DNA from: Chloroflexota bacterium
GTDB taxonomy: Bacteria; Chloroflexota; Anaerolineae; Promineifilales; Promineifilaceae
Direction: 5' to 3'
NCBI GenBank assembly: GCA_017993775.1
Contig: JAGOMA010000015.1
Span: 61,467-125,466, forward strand
DNA: 64,000 bases
A program made the translations under genes and the position numbers. Under the pieces are notes generated by a model. The model saw nothing but the letters and a program-made list of their open reading frames with translations, was not told where the DNA came from and did no database searches. The first letter of the stretch is position 1, and each line of letters opens with the position of its first letter. Below, in pieces: positions 52,297-60,830 of the stretch.

Positions 52297-54474
52297 TTAT
52301 GGTTCCACCTGCCAGATGGTTCCCGGCCAGGTAGTGGGGATGACGGCCGTTGGCCGGCGATCATAGCGGCCTTCCAGGGCGGTGGTGGTGATGGCGTAGG
52401 GGGCGATGGGGCGTAACGGCCGTGCGGCCAGCGGCCAGTCCGAGCCATCGGGCACGGCCAGCCAGTAGACCGCGCGCCCGTCTGCCTGCCATTGGTCGAT
52501 CTGCCGGGTGAATACGGCCGTGTCCAGCGCCGCCGGGTCGCGCAGCGTAAACACATCCAGGCCATACAAAAATTTCAGCGGCGTGCCGATAAAATCGCCC
52601 TGCCCAATGGGCGCCGGGTCGTTAAAAATCAGCACAGAGTCCGGTTCGAACTGCTGGCTAAACGCCGTCATCTGGTCGATAAGGCCAGGGTAATCGACCT
52701 GGGTCACAAAGCCGCGCGCCAGCCAGCCCAAACCGCCCAGCCAGACCAGCGCCAAACCCCCGGCCAGAATCAGGCCGATAGGTTTGCGCCAGCCAGCCAG
52801 CCAGGCCAGCAGCGCCGCCGCCGCCACGATAAAAAAGGGCAGCGTCACCGGCACATAGCGCCGCATGGTGTAAATGTGGTGCGGATTGGTCTGGATGCGC
52901 CACAAATAAAGCAGGGAAAACAGGAGTCCCACGCCGACCATCACGGCCGTGCGCCGGTTGGCGCGCCAGATGAGCAGACACATGCCCCAAATGCCCAGCC
53001 ACACGCCCAGTGGCGACAGATACCAGCCTAAACGCCGCAGGTTTTCGTGGTCGGGGCGGGGGATCTGGTTGGTGGAGTACCAATCGTTGAGGATGCTGGG
53101 CGCGCCGTAAACCGGCCGGATAAACCAGCCATACACCCCCAGCAGCAGCACGATGATCACCCCGGCCGCCAAAACGTGGCGGCGGTACCGGCCGAGTTGG
53201 GCCAACCGGTTCCGGTAGCGGGCAAAGATGAACAAAACGAGGCTGGTGAAGAGAACGGCCGTTGCCGGAATCAACCAAAATCGCCCCAACAGGCTCATCC
53301 CGTAGCCAAAAATCTCGTAAAAATACGGCCGGCTCTGGGTCAGCCCGTGCAAGAACGAGTGGGCCGTCAGCAGGCCAAGCGGCAGGTAAAACCAGGCGGC
53401 GTCGCGGCGCAGTTGGCCGCTGCCCACCTGCCACAAAAACAGCAGGCCCAAAATCAACCAGATAAAGTAAAAATCAATGCGCACCAGGAACAATTCGCCC
53501 AGGGCCAGGCCGGCCAGCAGCGCCCAGGCGCGGCGCGACGGCCGTTCATCCGGCGCGGCGCTCAACCATATGCCCAGGCTCCACAGACCGGTCCACAGCA
53601 GAAATTGGGTCAGCGGCTCGGTGGTGGGGTAGCGGGCGAACCACTGCTGTACCGCGTTCAGCGACAAACCGGCCAGCGCCAGGGCGGCGGCTTCCCAGCC
53701 GGCAAATTGGCGCACTGTCAGGTAGATGGCCAGGCTGCCGAGCAGGCTCCAGAGGCCGGTGAGCAGCAGCGCGGCGTGAACGCCGCCCAGGCCCAAAGCC
53801 ACCGCCTGCCAGACCGGATGCAGGTGGTAAAACTGCGGCATGATGGTCGGCCCTTCCTGGCTGGCGACGTAGAAGGCGGGGAAAAGGTAGGCATCGGCGA
53901 TGGGGTTGACGGTTTGCTGGCGCAGCAGGGCGGGATACAGGGCGGGGGGCAGTTGCTCAAAGGTGGGGTCGTGGATGAGGATACGGCCGTTTTCGGCAAT
54001 CGACGCCGCCAGGTTGACATACACACCCGCATCCGCGCCGCCAAGGATAAACTCGTGCGGGCGGAAGAAGAGCCACAGGGCGGCCAGGAACCAGATGAGC
54101 AGGAAAACGGGTTCAAAGCGGACAGGCAAGAAGCGCGCAGGTGGCGGGGTGGGCGGCTGAACGGGCAGGGCTGGCGGCTGGCGTTTTAGAAGGAGGGCGC
54201 ACACGGCCGTCAACGCCAGCCATATCAGAGCCAGCGTCGGCAGCGAATAGAGGCCCAGTTCAGCCAGCGCAAACGCAATCCAGCCGAGAACCAAAACGCC
54301 CAGCGCGAGCGCGGCAAAAACCAGTTGGAAGACGGCGAAAAAGCCGCGCTTATCCGCGCCGATGCGCGCGCCAGTTTGGGCCAACACGCCCAAAAGCAGC
54401 CAGCCCAAACCGCCGCAAGCCAGACCGATGAGCGCCAGCGTGGCCCACCCTGGCAGCAAAGCGTTGTCCATCAT
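52297..54474 (-). CDS. GT-C-like polytopic membrane glycosyltransferase
   Basis: A 725-residue protein with about 13 hydrophobic segments in the first 580 residues and a hydrophilic C-terminal domain of ~130 residues. ILGGADAGVYVNLAASIAENG near residue 150 follows the second membrane region and carries the acidic loop expected of GT-C enzymes of the ArnT/PMT kind, which use polyprenyl-phosphate sugars on the outer face of the membrane. HHIYTMRRYVPVTLPFFIVAAAALL near 530 is also of that type. Overall similarity to a named family is not certain. It follows the GH10-like gene by 3 bases. Confidence 0.7.
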   Translation of the reverse strand: MMDNALLPGWATLALIGLACGGLGWLLLGVLAQTGARIGADKRGFFAVFQLVFAALALGVLVLGWIAFALAELGLYSLPTLALIWLALTAVCALLLKRQPPALPVQPPTPPPARFLPVRFEPVFLLIWFLAALWLFFRPHEFILGGADAGVYVNLAASIAENGRILIHDPTFEQLPPALYPALLRQQTVNPIADAYLFPAFYVASQEGPTIMPQFYHLHPVWQAVALGLGGVHAALLLTGLWSLLGSLAIYLTVRQFAGWEAAALALAGLSLNAVQQWFARYPTTEPLTQFLLWTGLWSLGIWLSAAPDERPSRRAWALLAGLALGELFLVRIDFYFIWLILGLLFLWQVGSGQLRRDAAWFYLPLGLLTAHSFLHGLTQSRPYFYEIFGYGMSLLGRFWLIPATAVLFTSLVLFIFARYRNRLAQLGRYRRHVLAAGVIIVLLLGVYGWFIRPVYGAPSILNDWYSTNQIPRPDHENLRRLGWYLSPLGVWLGIWGMCLLIWRANRRTAVMVGVGLLFSLLYLWRIQTNPHHIYTMRRYVPVTLPFFIVAAAALLAWLAGWRKPIGLILAGGLALVWLGGLGWLARGFVTQVDYPGLIDQMTAFSQQFEPDSVLIFNDPAPIGQGDFIGTPLKFLYGLDVFTLRDPAALDTAVFTRQIDQWQADGRAVYWLAVPDGSDWPLAARPLRPIAPYAITTTALEGRYDRRPTAVIPTTWPGTIWQVEP

Positions 54475-54477
54475 GGC

Positions 54478-55827
54478 TTATTCGCTGCCTGCTGCGGCGC
54501 GCCAGGGAATTGGGGGCACAACGGCCGTTTGCGCATAGGGTCCCGCCGCTAAATCGTCAAAAAAGCCGCTGCTTTCCAGCGCGCTATAGGAGAAAAGGGC
54601 ATGTCCGGCCGTGCCAATGGCTCGGGCCATGGTGATGCGCGCGTCAATTTCGCTAAAGTCGCAGTATTGGGCGCCGATGCCGGGGATGATGTAACGGCCG
54701 TTTGCTTCTATCTGATAATCCGCTACCAATGTCTGCCACCGCGCCTGCGTCCAGTAGATATTGTCATCCGGGCAGTTGACCGCGCTGGGGTAAATCATCG
54801 GCGAAATACTGTCGATGATGCCCTCTGCCAGCCACCCTTTGGAATCCTGGTAATAGGTGGCATATCCCTGCTGGTAATACTCCGTCCAGCCCCATTCCGG
54901 CTTGATGGTATGCACCGGCCACACGGCCGCCGACAACCATAAATCGGGATGCGCGGCAATCACTTCGTTATAAAAACGGCGCACTGTCCCATCCACCTGG
55001 GCGCGCTGCCAAGCGGCGTAACTGGCATATCCGGCAGGCGCGTCGCCAAAACAGGTCACGCCGGACTGCTCCGCGCTGACCGGATCGCAAGAGGCGGCGC
55101 TGCTGGCGTAGCGAATGCGGTCCAGATGCAGGCCGTCGATGGCGTAGCGGTTGGCAATGTCCAGCGCCACGCTGATCACATGGTCGTCTTGAAAAATAGA
55201 GGCGGGCGTGCCCCACAGATAGGCGTCGCCGCTGCAATAGACGGAATTGTTTTGCAGCCACTGCAAGCCGTTGGGCTTTTCGGTCACGCCGTCGTCGTCC
55301 AGGGTGGCGCCGTGTGCGGCGATGAGTTGGTGGTAGAGCGGCGTCGGCACGACAGCGGCGTCGGGGATGTCGCTGCAAACGGCGACCGGGTAAATGTTCA
55401 GATAGGCGTGAACCTGCAGCCCGGCGGCGTGGGCTTGTGTGATCATGTAGGTTAGCGGGTCCCAATAGGGGTCGGGCGGCTGGCCATAGACGCCGCTGGC
55501 GCGTTTGGCCCACGGTTCCAGCGGGGAGTCGTAATAAGCGTCGGCTGTGCCGCGCACCTGGAAAAAGAGGACGTTAAACCCGGCGGCGGCGGCGTCTTGC
55601 ACAATTTTGTCGATCCGCGCCGGGCTGGCGCCGTTCCAGGCTGTCCAATCGAAACGGGTTACCCACAAGCCGCGCAGTTCGACCATGGGGGTTTCGGTGC
55701 GGGCAACCTGGGGTAAATAGACAAATTTGTCCAGGGTTTGGGCGGTTATCTGCCGCCAAAACCACCAACTGCTGATGAGGATCACGGCCGTTACCACGCC
55801 AAAAATGCTTCGCTTCATCATCTTCAT
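54478..55827 (-). CDS. GH10-like (DUF187) exported glycoside hydrolase
   Basis: A 449-residue protein with a signal anchor (residues ~5-28). The rest matches the YngK/GHL10 group: ELRGLWVTRFDWTAW near residue 50, FNVLFFQVRGTADAYYDSPLEPWAKR near 80, LTYMITQAHAAGLQVHAYLNIYPV near 120, DGLHLDRIRYA near 225, and DSISPMIYPSAVNC near 340. Acidic residues after beta strands 4 and 7 are the likely catalysts. It is the first gene of the minus-strand glycan cluster and may trim the polymer outside the cell (inference). Start chosen at ATG 55827; the ATG at 55821 has better spacing from GGAG. Confidence 0.85.
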   Translation of the reverse strand: MKMMKRSIFGVVTAVILISSWWFWRQITAQTLDKFVYLPQVARTETPMVELRGLWVTRFDWTAWNGASPARIDKIVQDAAAAGFNVLFFQVRGTADAYYDSPLEPWAKRASGVYGQPPDPYWDPLTYMITQAHAAGLQVHAYLNIYPVAVCSDIPDAAVVPTPLYHQLIAAHGATLDDDGVTEKPNGLQWLQNNSVYCSGDAYLWGTPASIFQDDHVISVALDIANRYAIDGLHLDRIRYASSAASCDPVSAEQSGVTCFGDAPAGYASYAAWQRAQVDGTVRRFYNEVIAAHPDLWLSAAVWPVHTIKPEWGWTEYYQQGYATYYQDSKGWLAEGIIDSISPMIYPSAVNCPDDNIYWTQARWQTLVADYQIEANGRYIIPGIGAQYCDFSEIDARITMARAIGTAGHALFSYSALESSGFFDDLAAGPYAQTAVVPPIPWRAAAGSE

Positions 55828-55925
55828 GCTCCACTCGCTCTCGTTGCGGCCCAATTGTCCCACAAAAAGCTGCGGAACTGAAACGACGGTTGACGGCCGT
55901 TCCCCCCACGACTATACTGCCCCCC

Positions 55926-56561
55926 ATGACAATTATCGACATCAGCCGCACCTTAACCCATGACCTGTCCGTCTGGCCGGGCAGCGATCCGTTTGTATTA
56001 GAAACCACCCTGCGTAAGCGGGATGGCGCGTCGGTCAACGTCACGCGCCTGATCATCGGCGCGCATACCGGCACCCACGCCGACGCCCCCTACCATTTTG
56101 ATGATGCGGGGGTGAAGATGGAGGATGTGGATTTACGGCCGTTTTGGGGCCTGGCCCAGGTCGTCACCATCCACAAAGCGGCCGGGCCGCTCTTCCCCGC
56201 CGACTTCGCCGCCTATGATCTCACGCTCGCGCCGCGCCTGCTCGTGCGCACGCCCATCGGCGACATGCCGCACAGCCAGTTTCCCCCGGCCATCCCCCAC
56301 CCCAGCCCAGAGCTGGCCGACTTCCTCGGCGCGCAGGGCGTCATCCTCTATGGCACCGACGCGCCCTCGATGGATGCCGTGGACAGCCAGGATTTGCCCG
56401 GTCACCACGCCCTGCTGCGCAACCGGGTCGCCATCCTGGAAGGGCTGGACCTGAATAACGCCCCCGACGGCCTTTACGAACTGGTCGCCATTCCCCTCAA
56501 AATCGGCGGCGGCGACGGCAGCCCCGTGCGGGCGGCGCTGCAACCTTATCAAAAAGATTGA
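55926..56561 (+). CDS. Cyclase-family protein, probable kynurenine formamidase
   Basis: A 211-residue metal-dependent hydrolase of the cyclase (KynB-like) family. Start at ATG 55926 (MTIIDISRTLTHDLSVWPGSDP). Metal-site motif IGAHTGTHADAPYHFDDAG near residue 46 and GTDAPSMDAVDSQDLPGHHALL near 140 are typical. N-formylkynurenine is the likely substrate because a kynureninase gene follows 0.5 kb downstream; other cyclase-family substrates are possible. It diverges from the glycan cluster. Confidence 0.87.
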   Translation: MTIIDISRTLTHDLSVWPGSDPFVLETTLRKRDGASVNVTRLIIGAHTGTHADAPYHFDDAGVKMEDVDLRPFWGLAQVVTIHKAAGPLFPADFAAYDLTLAPRLLVRTPIGDMPHSQFPPAIPHPSPELADFLGAQGVILYGTDAPSMDAVDSQDLPGHHALLRNRVAILEGLDLNNAPDGLYELVAIPLKIGGGDGSPVRAALQPYQKD

Positions 56562-56592
56562 CATGCGCTAAATTGATTTCTATCATGGGCGT

Positions 56593-56625
56593 AGATTGGA
56601 CCCATCCCGGAGATGGGTCCAATCT
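56593..56625. repeat. Hairpin related to AGATTGGTCCAATCT (family 2)
   Basis: AGATTGGACCCATC pairs with GATGGGTCCAATCT around a five-base CCGGA loop. It lies between the KynB-like and VapB-like genes and may stop transcription. Confidence 0.85.
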
Positions 56626-56667
56626 GTACGACGTGTTTAGATAGTTACAAAGTCCAGGGAGGATCGC

Positions 56668-56922
56668 ATGAATCCGACGGCCGAAAAACAGGTATTGAAA
56701 AGAAACATCGCCTTAGCTTTGGAGGAATTATCCACAGAGAATTTAGAGCTTCTGCGCGAGTTCGCCGACTTTTTGCGTTCCCGCTCTGAAACGGCCGTGG
56801 CCCAGACCGGCCGTGTGGTGCAAATGGGCGGCCTGTGGCAGGGGTATGCTTTCTCGGCGGAGGAAATCGCTGCTGCCCGCCAGGAAATGTGGTCGAGCTT
56901 AGGCGAGGACGCCGATGAGTGA
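56668..56922 (+). CDS. VapB-like antitoxin (DUF2281-like)
   Basis: An 84-residue protein. A helical N-terminus VLKRNIALALEELSTENLELLREFADFLRSR is like the DUF2281 antitoxin family, and the C-terminal LWQGYAFSAEEIAAARQEMWSSL matches the toxin-neutralising tail of VapB-type proteins. It overlaps the PIN remnant by 8 bases, the usual antitoxin-toxin arrangement. Its partner is internally deleted, so the pair may no longer be active. Confidence 0.75.
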   Translation: MNPTAEKQVLKRNIALALEELSTENLELLREFADFLRSRSETAVAQTGRVVQMGGLWQGYAFSAEEIAAARQEMWSSLGEDADE

Positions 56923-57103
56923 GTTTGTCACTGATACCCACCCACTTATTTGGTACCTGACAAAAGATAAACGACTAAGCGCTGATGTGGTGCCCGGAAT
57001 GCCGGATCGCCTCATTGCGGCCACGGCCGTTGCCGCCAACGCCCCCTTGTTGAGCCGTGATCATAAAATTACAGCCGTTTCTAACCTCACCGTCATCTGG
57101 TAG
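56915..57103 (+). pseudogene. Internally deleted PIN-domain (VapC-like) toxin
   Basis: A 62-residue open frame. It opens with FVTDTHPLIWYLTKDKRLS, the start of a PIN domain with its first Asp, and jumps after about residue 24 to MPDRLIAATAVAANAPLLSRDHKI, the end of a PIN domain with two later acidic residues. The ~70 residues normally between are missing with the frame kept, so the Glu and Asp of the central active site are gone. Full PIN toxins have ~130 residues. Likely inactive. Confidence 0.8.
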
Positions 57104-57107
57104 TGAC

Positions 57108-58370
57108 ATGCCTCCAAGCCTTAAAGATGCCCAACAACTGGACGCCCAGGATGAGCTGGCCGCGTTTCGCGGCCGCTTTGTCATCACCGATCCCGATCTG
57201 ATTTACCTGGATGGCAACTCGCTGGGGCGGCTGCCGCTGGCGGCGCAGGCGCGATTGGCCGAGGCCGTGAGCCAGGCATGGGGCGACCGGCTGATTCGTG
57301 GCTGGAACGAGGGTTGGATGGACCTGCCCGCCCGCGTCGGCGGCAAAATCGCCCGGCTGATTGGCGCGCAGCCGGACGAAGTGCTGGTGGCCGATTCCAC
57401 GTCGGTCAACCTCTACAAGCTGGCGCTGGCGGCGTTATCAGCGCAGCACGGCCGTCACACAATCATCACCGACGACCTGAATTTTCCCTCCGACCTCTAC
57501 ATTTTGCAGGGCATTTGCCGCCAGTTGGGGCCGGATTACCGCGTGCAGGTGGTGGCGTCGCCGGACGGCATTCATGGCCCGCTGGCAGGGCTGGCGCAGG
57601 CCATTGACGACGACACGGCGCTGGTGGCGCTCTCGCACACCACATTCAAGAGCAGCTACACCTATGACCTGACGGCCGTTACCCATCTGGCCCATCAGCA
57701 CGGCGCGCTCGTGCTCTGGGACCTCAGCCACTCGGCCGGCGCGCTGCCCATCGACCTGAACGCCGCCGGGGTCGACCTGGCGGTGGGCTGCACGTACAAA
57801 TATCTCAACGGCGGCCCCGGCGCGCCCGCCTTCCTCTACGTGCGCCGCGACTGGCAGGAAATGCTGCCCAATCCCATCGCCGGTTGGATGGGGCAGCGGC
57901 GGGCGTTTGATTTTGGCCTGGATTACGAACCGGCTCCCGGATTGGCCCGTTTTCTCAGCGGCACGCCGTCGGTGTTGGGGCTGACGGCCGTTGAATGCGG
58001 CGTCGACCTGCTGCTGGAAGCGGGCCTCGACCGCCTGCGCGCCAAATCGGTGCGGCAAAGCGAATACCTCATCGACCTGTGGGCCGCGCGGTTGGAACCG
58101 CTGGGCTTCACGCTCAACTCGCCGCGCGTGGCCGCCCGGCGCGGCTCGCACATCTCGCTGGGCCACCCGGACGGCTGGCGCATCGCCCAGGCGTACATTC
58201 AGGAGATGCACGTGCTGCCCGATTTCCGCCGCCCGGACAACATCCGCCTGGGCCTGACGCCGCTGTACACGACGTTTGGCGAAATTGACACGGCCGTTGC
58301 CCGCCTGCGCACTGTCGTCGAAGAGAAGTTGTACGAAAAATATAGCGGGGAGATGACGGCCGTAACCTAA
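57108..58370 (+). CDS. kynU: Kynureninase
   Basis: A 420-residue PLP enzyme cleaving kynurenine to anthranilate and alanine in tryptophan breakdown. Start at ATG 57108 (MPPSLKDAQQLD), 4 bases after the PIN remnant. Seen: IYLDGNSLGRLPL near residue 35, ADSTSVNLYKLALAAL near 95, FPSDLYILQGI near 127, WDLSHSAGALPIDL near 204 and GCTYKYLNGGPGAPAFLYV near 226 with the PLP Lys. RPDNIRLGLTPLYTTF is at the C-terminus. Length matches the family. With the KynB-like gene it makes a short kynurenine pathway; kynA is not seen. Confidence 0.95.
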   Translation: MPPSLKDAQQLDAQDELAAFRGRFVITDPDLIYLDGNSLGRLPLAAQARLAEAVSQAWGDRLIRGWNEGWMDLPARVGGKIARLIGAQPDEVLVADSTSVNLYKLALAALSAQHGRHTIITDDLNFPSDLYILQGICRQLGPDYRVQVVASPDGIHGPLAGLAQAIDDDTALVALSHTTFKSSYTYDLTAVTHLAHQHGALVLWDLSHSAGALPIDLNAAGVDLAVGCTYKYLNGGPGAPAFLYVRRDWQEMLPNPIAGWMGQRRAFDFGLDYEPAPGLARFLSGTPSVLGLTAVECGVDLLLEAGLDRLRAKSVRQSEYLIDLWAARLEPLGFTLNSPRVAARRGSHISLGHPDGWRIAQAYIQEMHVLPDFRRPDNIRLGLTPLYTTFGEIDTAVARLRTVVEEKLYEKYSGEMTAVT

Positions 58371-58394
58371 TGGCTAATGGTCAATTGCCAATGG

Positions 58395-58745
58395 TCAACG
58401 GTTGGCAAAGCGGCGCGACAGCTTTTGGCTGGCGGGTAGGTGACTGGCAAGCGGGGTGTGGTATGTCTGGCTGCCTTCTATCCGTCTGGTCATATTGCCG
58501 TTGGCATCGTATGTAAAACGAACCTCATTGTTCACCATTTTAACAGCGTGGGGCTGCGGGCCGGTGGCGGGCGCACTATAACAGTCCCCCGAGCCAGGCG
58601 CCTCGCCATAACCCAGGCACATATCTCCCTTCACAATTAAATTGCCGATGGGATCATATTCATAGGTTTCATTGTAGCGTCCCACTCCTTTTTGGTCTGT
58701 GGCGGCCGTCACCAACCGGTTGAGTGAATCACAAATAAAAGTAGG
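58395..58745 (-). pseudogene. Rhs/YD-repeat fragment
   Basis: A decayed stretch reading CDSLNRLVTAATDQKG, then RYNETYEYDPIGNLIVKGD and RFTYDANGNMTRRIEGSQTY, i.e. two or more YD repeats of an Rhs protein. No proper start is present, the frame before CDSLN is unrelated, and the end runs into non-homologous sequence. It is downstream of the Rhs tip and its putative immunity gene, as orphan Rhs segments often are. Confidence 0.8.
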
Positions 58746-58763
58746 GAAGAAATTATTACACTT

Positions 58764-58994
58764 CTATAAATTCCGATTTGTTCGAGCGGCATACACATAC
58801 ACAATTATTGCAAAAATAACAACGACGACTAGCATCTGACTTAATTCTTTTAAAGGATGAGCCAAGAAGGCTATGGGATTAAACAACAAACGTACAATTA
58901 TTCCTGAAAAAAGAAGGAGGAGAGAAGCTATTAGAGATCCCCTTAAAGGATCAGCCAGAAGCCAAGCCCTAAACATGCGTAATTTTTCTAACAT
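58764..58994 (-). CDS. Two-helix membrane protein, possible Rhs immunity protein
   Basis: A 76-residue protein, with hydrophobic segments at about 18-42 and 52-69 and a basic C-terminus. It lies 74 bases downstream of the Rhs C-terminal tip on the same strand, the position where Rhs immunity genes occur, and is AT-richer than the flanks. No family recognised. An immunity role is inferred from position only. Confidence 0.5.
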   Translation of the reverse strand: MLEKLRMFRAWLLADPLRGSLIASLLLLFSGIIVRLLFNPIAFLAHPLKELSQMLVVVVIFAIIVYVYAARTNRNL

Positions 58995-59068
58995 TTTACT
59001 ACCTCATGAAACAGTTATCTTATCAAATAAGAAGGTAAAAGGAGCAGGCATAAAAGATTTGCCAAGTA

Positions 59069-60019
59069 CTAATAGTCGAACCAATACCAGCCCATCATAA
59101 ATGAGCGGGTACCATTTAGTGTTCCTTTTAATGCAAACGGATTATATGGAAACCCCTCAAGTCTTGAAACTGCCTCCACTCCATTAATTTCGATGCCCCA
59201 TTTATAAATATCGCTCCCCATAGTCAAATGCACTCCGTGAATTCCTCCTGGAGACGCAATTTCTAGAGCCAATCTGATTGCTTTTAGATCGTCATTAGTC
59301 CAGTCGGCTAATGCTCCTGTTAATGTTATTGCAGCACCGGAAGTGATTGTAACCGGATTGGATGCCAAAATTCCCAGAGCAATCAATCCCTCAATAGCAA
59401 GTCCCGTAATACTCAGATAAGTCGCAACATCTTCTGGATACGAGATCGCGTTAATCCACCAATCCAATTCTTTCATCAAATCGCGAACCTCTTGGGCTGT
59501 TAAATCGATATCAATGTGATCTACAAGATAATGTCCTGTAGGATCTAAATACCTGAGAGGGTTGTTTACTGAATAAGCGAGACGATTCAAGTTTTGAGGC
59601 GCTAATGGGCCATCAGATACCCCAAACTCCTTCTTTTGTTGAGCATCCCAACTGCTAATCGGCCCAAATTGGGTTATCTGCCCGTTCTCTTGGTTAACCT
59701 TCTCCAAGAATTGGTTCTCGTGAAAAGCAACAGTTAAAGGCGTCAGCCGTTTTTGTTCCGGCACCAGGGTATCGGCCGAGATGAATTTGCCCAGCGCCGG
59801 GTCGTAGTAGCGGGCATTGTAGTCATACAGCCCCAGGCCGCTGTCCCAGCGCTGGCTGGTGTAGCGGTAGCCGGTGGGCGTCACATTGTAACTGCTGTAT
59901 TCCTCGCCCCCTGCTCCGGCGCGGTCTTCCGCCCGCTGCTGTGGCCGGCGTCCCCGCCGCGCCACACCCCGCTTGCCACTCCCCAACCCGCCAGCCAAAC
60001 GATCTCCCCGCGCTCTCAT
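59069..60019 (-). pseudogene. 5'-truncated Rhs protein: core plus variable C-terminal tip
   Basis: Residues ~45-80 are the conserved Rhs core end (YRYTSQRWDSGLGLYDYNARYYDPALGKFISADTLVP); NRLAYSVNNPLRYLDPTGH near 147 marks the junction with the variable tip. The last ~150 residues, from HYLVDHIDIDLTAQEV to WYWFDY, are the tip, of no recognised toxin family, with a hydrophobic stretch (LAIEGLIALGILASN). Upstream of about 59930 the reading is REP-element DNA, not Rhs, so the long N-terminal part of the gene has been lost and this is a remnant, silent or expressed only as a fragment. Confidence 0.78.
59941..59965 (+). repeat. REP-like palindrome, copy A
   Basis: GTGGCCGGCG and CGCCGCGCCAC form a hairpin, followed by the conserved tail ACCCCGCTTGCCA. 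It lies just 3' of the RAYT gene and cuts into the Rhs remnant. Confidence 0.82.
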
Positions 60020-60020
60020 A

Positions 60021-60566
60021 TCACCAAATCACCTCAGATAACACCACATCCGTCTCCCCAGGCGGCTCCCCCAGCCAGTACCCCGCCGATGAAAACCGCC
60101 ATGCCGTCACATCCGTCACCAGCCCCTTCCGCCGGGGATTATCATGCACATACGTCACTTTCGTGCGCCAAAAGTCAGCCGACCAAATCGCCACCGGATG
60201 CTTACTCTGCTGCCAAAACTGCCTCGCCCTGTCTCTCCGCTGTGGATTTCGGATAACGTCGGCAAAGGCGTCCGGCATCTTTTTTTCACAGTAATCGGCC
60301 AGCATCCGGCCGGTATATTGGCGCATATCCCGCAATGTGCCGCGTAACCGCTCATTGTCAAAGTCAGCGTCAAAAACAATCAGGTGCAGGTGGGTAGGCA
60401 TGATGACAAACGCATTGATCCGTAAATGCTTGTGCCGGTGGCAGTGATTCAGGCTGTCGGTGATAAGGAGACATGGCTCCTCGGCGACAAACACAGGCAG
60501 CCATTCCACAACAGTGAACGTGAGATAATAAAGCCCCGCTCCCTCACCCATCTGGTACGATTCCAT
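60021..60566 (-). mobile_element. REP-associated tyrosine transposase (RAYT)
   Basis: A 181-residue Y1 HUH-type transposase related to IS200/IS605, of the domesticated RAYT group. The HUH motif is in VIMPTHLHLIVFD near residue 58, the candidate catalytic Tyr in MRQYTGRMLADYC near 85, and the C-terminal TYVHDNPRRKGLV with WRFSSAGYWLG is family-typical. RAYTs move short REP palindromes in trans and are not flanked by IS200 ends. Here REP-like hairpins lie on both sides, at 59941-59965 and 60681-60705, in opposite orientation. The frame is intact, so it may be active. Confidence 0.9.
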
Positions 60567-60680
60567 GCCGGAATTCTACCGGAAACAACAGGTCACAGCG
60601 AGAATAGACGCTGTGAATCACGCCTCGCGGCGGCCAACGCCAGAAAGCATCAACAAGGGCTGCAGAATGGCCAGCGGGGC

Positions 60681-60705
60681 GTGGCTAGGTCTGAAGACCT
60701 GCCAC
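60681..60705 (-). repeat. REP-like palindrome, copy B
   Basis: GTGGCTAGGTCTGAAGACCT with GCCAC forms a hairpin; on the minus strand it is followed by GCCCCGCTGGCCA, matching the tail of copies A and C. It lies 115 bases upstream of the RAYT start, inverted relative to copy A. Confidence 0.82.
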
Positions 60706-60830
60706 AGCAGCCAAATGAAGACCGCGCCCCAGCAGTGGGTGGTCGGTGAGCAAGAAGCTGACCGGGCCGCTGCTGTTCAGACAACTGCGTAGATGCAAAA
60801 CAAACTTCTGTTTGTCGATTACCGCATCAA

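Noticed and set aside
53047..54189. 380-residue plus-strand frame opposite the GT-C-like gene
   Set aside because: Gln/Ala/Gly-rich with no domain; it lies antisense to a membrane protein with consistent hydrophobic segments.
59069..60019. Intact Rhs toxin gene
   Set aside because: Only the end of the core and the tip are present; the first ~40 residues of the frame are REP DNA and no upstream Rhs part is seen.
60021..60566. Complete IS200/IS605 insertion sequence
   Set aside because: The transposase is of RAYT type, tnpB is missing, and the flanking hairpins are REP-like in inverted orientation and also occur away from the gene.
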